34,593 bases of DNA. It comes from a virus. Position 1 is the first letter of the stretch, and each line of letters begins with the position of its first letter. The stretch covers positions 1 through 34,593 of IMG/VR virus record IMGVR_UViG_3300024999_000258. The stretch is one strand, 5' to 3'. Below are positions 30,920 through 34,593 of this stretch, piece by piece. Below the pieces are notes generated by a model that saw only the letters and a list, made by a program, of their open reading frames with translations, was not told the DNA's origin and made no database searches. Both the position numbers and the translations under genes were made by a program.

Positions 30920-31200
30920 TTAATTTTCACCTCTTTCCTTTCAACTTTAAAATAACTTCTAATTATAACACCATTTTCAAACATGATATATCCTTCTTCT
31001 GATCCATGACCACAACATGCATTAATAACACCTGGTAATTTTCCTAAACAAGAATCATATCCTTCTTGAGTAGATAATTTACCACATCTTTTACATGGCC
31101 TTGGATTGTCTTTTGTTGGTTCATTAGTGTCAACATAAACCCATTGTTTATCTTCTACATTATAAGTAATAAGATATCCTTTTTCTTGAGCAGTAATCAT
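30916..31200 (-). CDS. Phage protein with PCKRCGK and ACCGHG motifs (94 aa)
   Basis: Residues 34-80 have a conserved pattern: PRPCKRCGKLSTQEGYDSCL, then LPGVINACCGHGSEEGYI and FENGVIIRSYF. The same pattern recurs in short proteins of Firmicute phages and prophages, whose role is unknown; the cysteine/histidine set (C-x-x-C, C, C-C-G-H-G) probably binds zinc. The ATG at 31200 is preceded by GAAAGGAGGTGAAAATAAAATA. It is the first gene after the promoter at 31325-31353 and its 118-base structured leader, and overlaps the next gene. Confidence 0.75.
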   Translation of the reverse strand: MITAQEKGYLITYNVEDKQWVYVDTNEPTKDNPRPCKRCGKLSTQEGYDSCLGKLPGVINACCGHGSEEGYIMFENGVIIRSYFKVERKEVKIK

Positions 31201-31251
31201 TATTTTATTTTCACCTCCTTTCTATTATTATATTTTATTTATTGGATTTTT

Positions 31252-31316
31252 AGGCAAAGGGTAGGTTGGTGATTATTGCGATGATGAATGTGTAAACTAT
31301 ACCGCCCCCTTTGCCT
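31252..31316 (-). promoter_or_regulatory. Stem-loop at the 5' end of the leader
   Basis: AGGCAAAGGG and CCCTTTGCCT pair perfectly over 10 bp with a 45-base loop, almost at the predicted transcript start. The leader then runs about 50 A/T-rich bases to the ribosome site. It could stabilise the transcript, bind a factor, or end an incoming transcript; no T tract follows it. Confidence 0.5.
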
Positions 31317-31324
31317 ATGTGATA

Positions 31325-31353
31325 ATTATATCATGTTATAATGAGGAATGCAA
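31325..31353 (-). promoter_or_regulatory. Sigma-A promoter, TTGCAT-17-TATAAT
   Basis: On the minus strand TTGCAT (31348-31353) and TATAAT (31325-31330) are separated by 17 bases, with TGA immediately before the -10 box (extended -10). The predicted start is near 31318. It would drive the small genes at 30377-31200. Confidence 0.8.
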
Positions 31354-31370
31354 GTATTTTATTTTAGGGT

Positions 31371-31475
31371 TTAATAACTCAATATTTTCCATACTTTAAA
31401 TAATAAAATCAATAAAAAAGTAATTTCCAAAAATAATATACTACGTAAGAATATATATCTAGATTTACTACTCAT
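31371..31475 (-). CDS. Small single-span membrane protein (34 aa)
   Basis: A 34-residue frame from ATG at 31475 reads a basic N-terminus (MSSKSRYIFLR) followed by one hydrophobic stretch, SILFLEITFLLILLF, and a short basic end, KVWKILSY. This fits a single transmembrane helix. The ribosome site AAGAGTGATTACA is modest. It lies 22 bases after the radical SAM gene and could be a small membrane effector or a chance frame in A/T-rich DNA. No function can be assigned. Confidence 0.45.
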   Translation of the reverse strand: MSSKSRYIFLRSILFLEITFLLILLFKVWKILSY

Positions 31476-31497
31476 TGTAATCACTCTTTTCTTAATA

Positions 31498-32703
31498 TTA
31501 TGTAATAATCATTCCAAAATTTGCAAACTTCAAATCATAATACTTCTCAGTAACATCTGGATATTTCTCCTCTAAATCTTTCATATATCGATTCGAAGAA
31601 CAATTCTCTCCATTGACTTCTACATTGGCTTGACACCACTCTCTATAACTTCTTTTCTTAAATTGTGATGGCTGATTACACCATCTAGCTACATTAACAT
31701 ATGTACCATAAAATTCACTATCTTTATAATCCTTGTATCTCATTATATATGGTAAACATTGATACTTCATAAGAATCTTAATTCTTTCAAACATAGAATA
31801 TATATCACCAATACCTTGACTTCCATATGCTACTAGAACATAAAGTTTTGTTGTTTTTGTATTATACTTTCTCCATAGAGTTAATTTTTCTTCTATTAAA
31901 TCTCTATCCATAATATCATCAAAAGCGAATATGTAATCACCTTTGTATTTTACATTAGACATTATTCTTGCCTTTTCATCGGTCATTAATCTTAAATCAA
32001 GTCCTTGTTTGAATTGGAACGATTTCTTGGTGGCAATTAACTCTTCTATAATATCTTTCCATTTTGGATAACCAAATAAGTTATCATCCAATAAACATAT
32101 GTATGGTTTATCTTCGTCTAAAAATTCTTTAACTGGAGAGTGTAATTGAACTTTGTCATATTTCTTATTCACACAGAACTCACATTTACGAAAACAACCT
32201 CTCGTATTGAATCCAATTGAATAATCTAAGTAATACTCAAACTCTTTTCTTTTTGCTCCTTCTCTCATCATATCGCCTATCCAACTATGATATAAGATAT
32301 AATCTGGTTTCATATGTTCCATAAAGTCTGGAAGATCAGGCATAAGTTCATAATAAAAACCTGTACCTCCGTAATATAGATTATCATATTTCATTATATC
32401 AATTGGTATTTCTGTATAATCAAACACTTTAGAAAGGTAAACCATATCATATTTTTCTATATCATTATAGTTCATCAGCAAAGTAACTTTATCAGACCTT
32501 CTATATTTATGATATGCACTAATTTTCATTAATGCTAAGTTAGGGAACCTATGACTATTATTACTTAATAAATCTGCATCTATTATTCCAATCTTCAGGC
32601 CAAACTCCTCCTTGCTGTCATGTTCAATCATCGCATGATAAGATGGAATTGGCAAGTCTTTATTTAGATTATTGTTTTGTTTATCTTTTTTCATATTTTT
32701 CAT
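31498..32703 (-). CDS. Radical SAM enzyme
   Basis: The 401-residue protein has the radical SAM cluster motif C-x3-C-x2-C in NTRGCFRKCEFCVNKKYD (Cys170, Cys174, Cys177). The barrel strands follow: PYICLLDDNLFGYP, FKQGLDLRLMTDEKA and YIFAFDD. The N-terminal segment LKIGIIDADLLSNNSHRFPN resembles the start of a cobalamin-type domain in B12-binding radical SAM proteins, but no D-x-H-x-x-G is visible. Such enzymes cleave S-adenosylmethionine to modify RNA, protein or cofactors. The substrate cannot be told here. The start is ATG at 32703, nine bases after GGAGG. It lies downstream of the helicase gene by about 50 bases. Confidence 0.85.
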   Translation of the reverse strand: MKNMKKDKQNNNLNKDLPIPSYHAMIEHDSKEEFGLKIGIIDADLLSNNSHRFPNLALMKISAYHKYRRSDKVTLLMNYNDIEKYDMVYLSKVFDYTEIPIDIMKYDNLYYGGTGFYYELMPDLPDFMEHMKPDYILYHSWIGDMMREGAKRKEFEYYLDYSIGFNTRGCFRKCEFCVNKKYDKVQLHSPVKEFLDEDKPYICLLDDNLFGYPKWKDIIEELIATKKSFQFKQGLDLRLMTDEKARIMSNVKYKGDYIFAFDDIMDRDLIEEKLTLWRKYNTKTTKLYVLVAYGSQGIGDIYSMFERIKILMKYQCLPYIMRYKDYKDSEFYGTYVNVARWCNQPSQFKKRSYREWCQANVEVNGENCSSNRYMKDLEEKYPDVTEKYYDLKFANFGMIIT

Positions 32704-32756
32704 TAATTTGTTCCTCCTAAAATTTTATTTTTTAATATATTTGTTTTTTATTAATT

Positions 32757-34376
32757 TCATCTCTTCTTAATTATCCAACTAATTTTATTTGCCTTCACAC
32801 AAGTATGTACATCAAATTTAGTTCTCAACACCTTACCATTAGCCCACCATTCCTTCTTTAACCATTCTAATTGTTTCTGAGTTGCAGGTTCATATTTCCA
32901 CTTTGCTTTTCTGTCAAGGAATGTAGAATATTTTCTTGAAGCATATTTTTCTGCTTCTTCAATGAGATTAATTAAATTATCATCCTCAGATATGTAATCC
33001 TTTGTATTGATTCTGTTTGTGGTATCAACCATGTAGAGTTCAAAGATATTCTCCTGTAGATTCTTATAAATTGTATAATGTAAATCAGAATTAATAGACA
33101 ATGCAAATGTATTATTGTCACATTTATACCAATTGAAATAAGCTTCAGAGAAATATTCACTCATATTTGTTTTGAACAATTTCAATTCTTCAGCAATTAG
33201 TTTAAGTCTTTCAATTTCCTTTTGCTTTGCTAATTCTTCTCTTTCTAGTTTCTCTGCCTTATTCTTTTCTTCACGTTCAATTGCTTCAGTTAAAGTTTCT
33301 TGATCTTTAATTTCTACACCAAATATATCAGTCATTGTCATTAAATCATGCTTACGCACAATATCAACAACATCAATTACTAGACAGTTTTGTTTTCCTT
33401 CTGATGTTCTGAGTCCTCTTCCAATAATTTGAGTGTAGAGTATTTTAGATTTTGTTGGCCGACACATCAGTATACAGTCAGTTGGTTCAAAATCAAAGCC
33501 AGTAGTTAGCACACCTACATTTACAATCACAGGAAGTTTACCTGATTTAAAATTACTAATCACCAATTCTCTTTGAGTGTCCTCAATTGTAGAATCAATA
33601 TAATCACAAACAATATTTTTATCTTTAAAATTTTGACAAATATCTCTTGCATGAGCAACACCTGATGCAAATACAATTGTTGATTTCCTATCAGAAGCAT
33701 ATTTAATATAAGCATCTGTGATTATATCATTTCTATTTTCAGTGTTTACTGCGTCTTCTAGTTGTCTTTGGTTAAATTCACCTGCTACTGTTTTTACATT
33801 GGACAAATCAACATCTGAATACACATAAATTGCTTTAGGTTCGCAAAGATATTTACTATTAATCATTTCCAATAAACCCTTTTCATAGATAATTCCATGA
33901 AAAACTTTTTTCATATCTTGGGCTATTGGTGTAGCACTGAGACCAATAACTTTTATATTAGGATTAAGTTTATCTAATATCTTTTTAATTTGTCCAATTG
34001 CCACATGACATTCATCGAAGAAAACTAATTCAAAATCACCGTATTCAGACATTCTTTCTAATCTAGTAGATTTAGCACTACTGAGTGATTGCCTTGTAGC
34101 TATCACCACTTTATTGGATATCTGATTTAATGATGCTTGAACTAATCCAACGTCTAAATTAGGATTTGTATTATAAAGTTTTTCTTTTGTTTGATCACGA
34201 AGTTCCTGTGATTGCACCACAATCAAACAACGAGTTTTTACTTCATTTGCTATTGCAGCCATAATTACCGTCTTACCTGTACCTGTGCTCAAAGATAAAA
34301 TACCATTGAAGTTTGGTTGTAGATTTTTAACTGCTTCTACTGATTCTAATTGATATGGACGTAATTCATATGCCAT
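32757..34376 (-). CDS. SF2 DNA/RNA helicase
   Basis: The 539-residue protein has all helicase superfamily 2 motifs: Q-like YELRPYQLESV, motif I STGTGKT near 30-36, motif II DECH at 121-124, motif III GLSATP, motif V TTGFDFEPTD and motif VI QIIGRGLRTS. After the helicase core (to about 340) comes a Glu/Lys coiled coil and a C-terminal ATQKQLEWLKKEWW unit seen in phage helicases. It is probably a DNA repair, recombination or replication helicase of the RecG/UvsW-like kind. The ATG at 34376 overlaps the previous stop codon (TAATGG) by one base, so it is translationally coupled to the gene upstream. Confidence 0.92.
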   Translation of the reverse strand: MAYELRPYQLESVEAVKNLQPNFNGILSLSTGTGKTVIMAAIANEVKTRCLIVVQSQELRDQTKEKLYNTNPNLDVGLVQASLNQISNKVVIATRQSLSSAKSTRLERMSEYGDFELVFFDECHVAIGQIKKILDKLNPNIKVIGLSATPIAQDMKKVFHGIIYEKGLLEMINSKYLCEPKAIYVYSDVDLSNVKTVAGEFNQRQLEDAVNTENRNDIITDAYIKYASDRKSTIVFASGVAHARDICQNFKDKNIVCDYIDSTIEDTQRELVISNFKSGKLPVIVNVGVLTTGFDFEPTDCILMCRPTKSKILYTQIIGRGLRTSEGKQNCLVIDVVDIVRKHDLMTMTDIFGVEIKDQETLTEAIEREEKNKAEKLEREELAKQKEIERLKLIAEELKLFKTNMSEYFSEAYFNWYKCDNNTFALSINSDLHYTIYKNLQENIFELYMVDTTNRINTKDYISEDDNLINLIEEAEKYASRKYSTFLDRKAKWKYEPATQKQLEWLKKEWWANGKVLRTKFDVHTCVKANKISWIIKKR

Positions 34377-34593
34377 TACTTGCTCGCCTCATTTATTATA
34401 TTATTTATAACTTTGTTAATTGATAAGCTTTTAATTGGTTTAATATTTGTTCCAAATTTAACATCATACGTAAACATTTCAACATATTTAAAATTATGTA
34501 AGGCAGACATTATTCTTGGTGCATAATTAGGAGCTACTGTAATCATTCTACACTTGCCATCATTAATTTGAGTAGGATAATAGCCACATTGCC
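34376..34593 (-). CDS. Unidentified protein, C-terminal part (runs off the window)
   Basis: Only the last 71 residues are visible. They begin QCGYYPTQINDGKCRM, with two cysteines 13 residues apart. They continue with a strand-helix unit (ITVAPNYAPRIMSALHNF, KYVEMFTYDV) and end in a helix with EASK. The V-A-P-x-x-x-P-R element recalls the C-terminal end of NucS-type or RecB-family nucleases, but this is not enough to assign a function. The stop codon overlaps the helicase start by one base. Confidence 0.6.
   Translation of the reverse strand, partial: QCGYYPTQINDGKCRMITVAPNYAPRIMSALHNFKYVEMFTYDVKFGTNIKPIKSLSINKVINNIINEASK

Noticed and set aside
31371-31475. Toxin-antitoxin interpretation of the 34-residue membrane protein
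   Set aside because: A single hydrophobic helix in a small protein is not enough. No antisense promoter or antitoxin gene is visible, so I list it only as a low-confidence gene.

Overview
The window is a stretch of a low-GC (by eye below 30% G+C), densely coded bacteriophage or prophage genome. Essentially every gene reads on the minus strand, so transcription runs from high to low coordinates. Strong AGGAGG-type ribosome sites, consensus sigma-A promoters, many TTG starts and the protein families present point to a Firmicute host (Clostridia or Bacilli). The set portal, large terminase, small terminase candidate, metallophosphoesterase, YonK-like protein, HU-like protein and a single-subunit RNA polymerase of the YonO/cellular-RdRP superfamily resembles the yon region of Bacillus phage SPbeta. 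I infer an SPbeta-like large phage; this rests on recognised motifs, not on a search.

Layout from the right, in transcription order. (a) 34.6-31.3 kb: the end of an unidentified gene, an SF2 helicase, a radical SAM enzyme and a tiny membrane protein. (b) 31.35-29.9 kb: two consensus promoters drive small hypothetical genes. (c) 29.8-26.6 kb: a tight operon ending in two ParB/DGQHR-type proteins. (d) 26.5-20 kb: small zinc-binding proteins, then a CoiA-like nuclease, the 941-residue RNA polymerase and a zinc-finger protein, nearly without gaps. (e) 19.9-16 kb: a GIY-YIG homing endonuclease, a 439-base non-coding region full of inverted repeats, two small genes, a Vsr-type homing endonuclease and a PIN-PhoH protein. 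(f) 15.7-14.1 kb: HU-like protein, YonK-like protein and a conserved unknown. (g) 13.8-11.3 kb: a structured leader, an HNH endonuclease, tRNA-Leu(TAA), tRNA-Thr(TGT), a 46-residue zinc ribbon, a small protein and a RepL-like winged-helix protein. (h) 11.2-6.6 kb: a second GIY-YIG endonuclease, a metallophosphoesterase, a ClpP-like protease, two small proteins and an ORF6N regulator. (i) 6.3-0 kb: an HNH/NUMOD3 endonuclease, small terminase candidate, large terminase, portal, a 56-residue protein and a truncated second Vsr-type endonuclease.

Two themes stand out. First, the phage carries its own RNA polymerase in a compact operon with a CoiA-like nuclease and a zinc-finger protein, while consensus sigma-A promoters occur only in front of small genes around 30-31 kb. 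That fits early transcription by the host enzyme and later transcription by the phage enzyme (inference). Second, six homing endonuclease genes of three unrelated nuclease folds lie in 34.6 kb, each next to a conserved gene or tRNA. Two of them share a companion small protein, and another abuts what looks like half of a tRNA-Ser gene.
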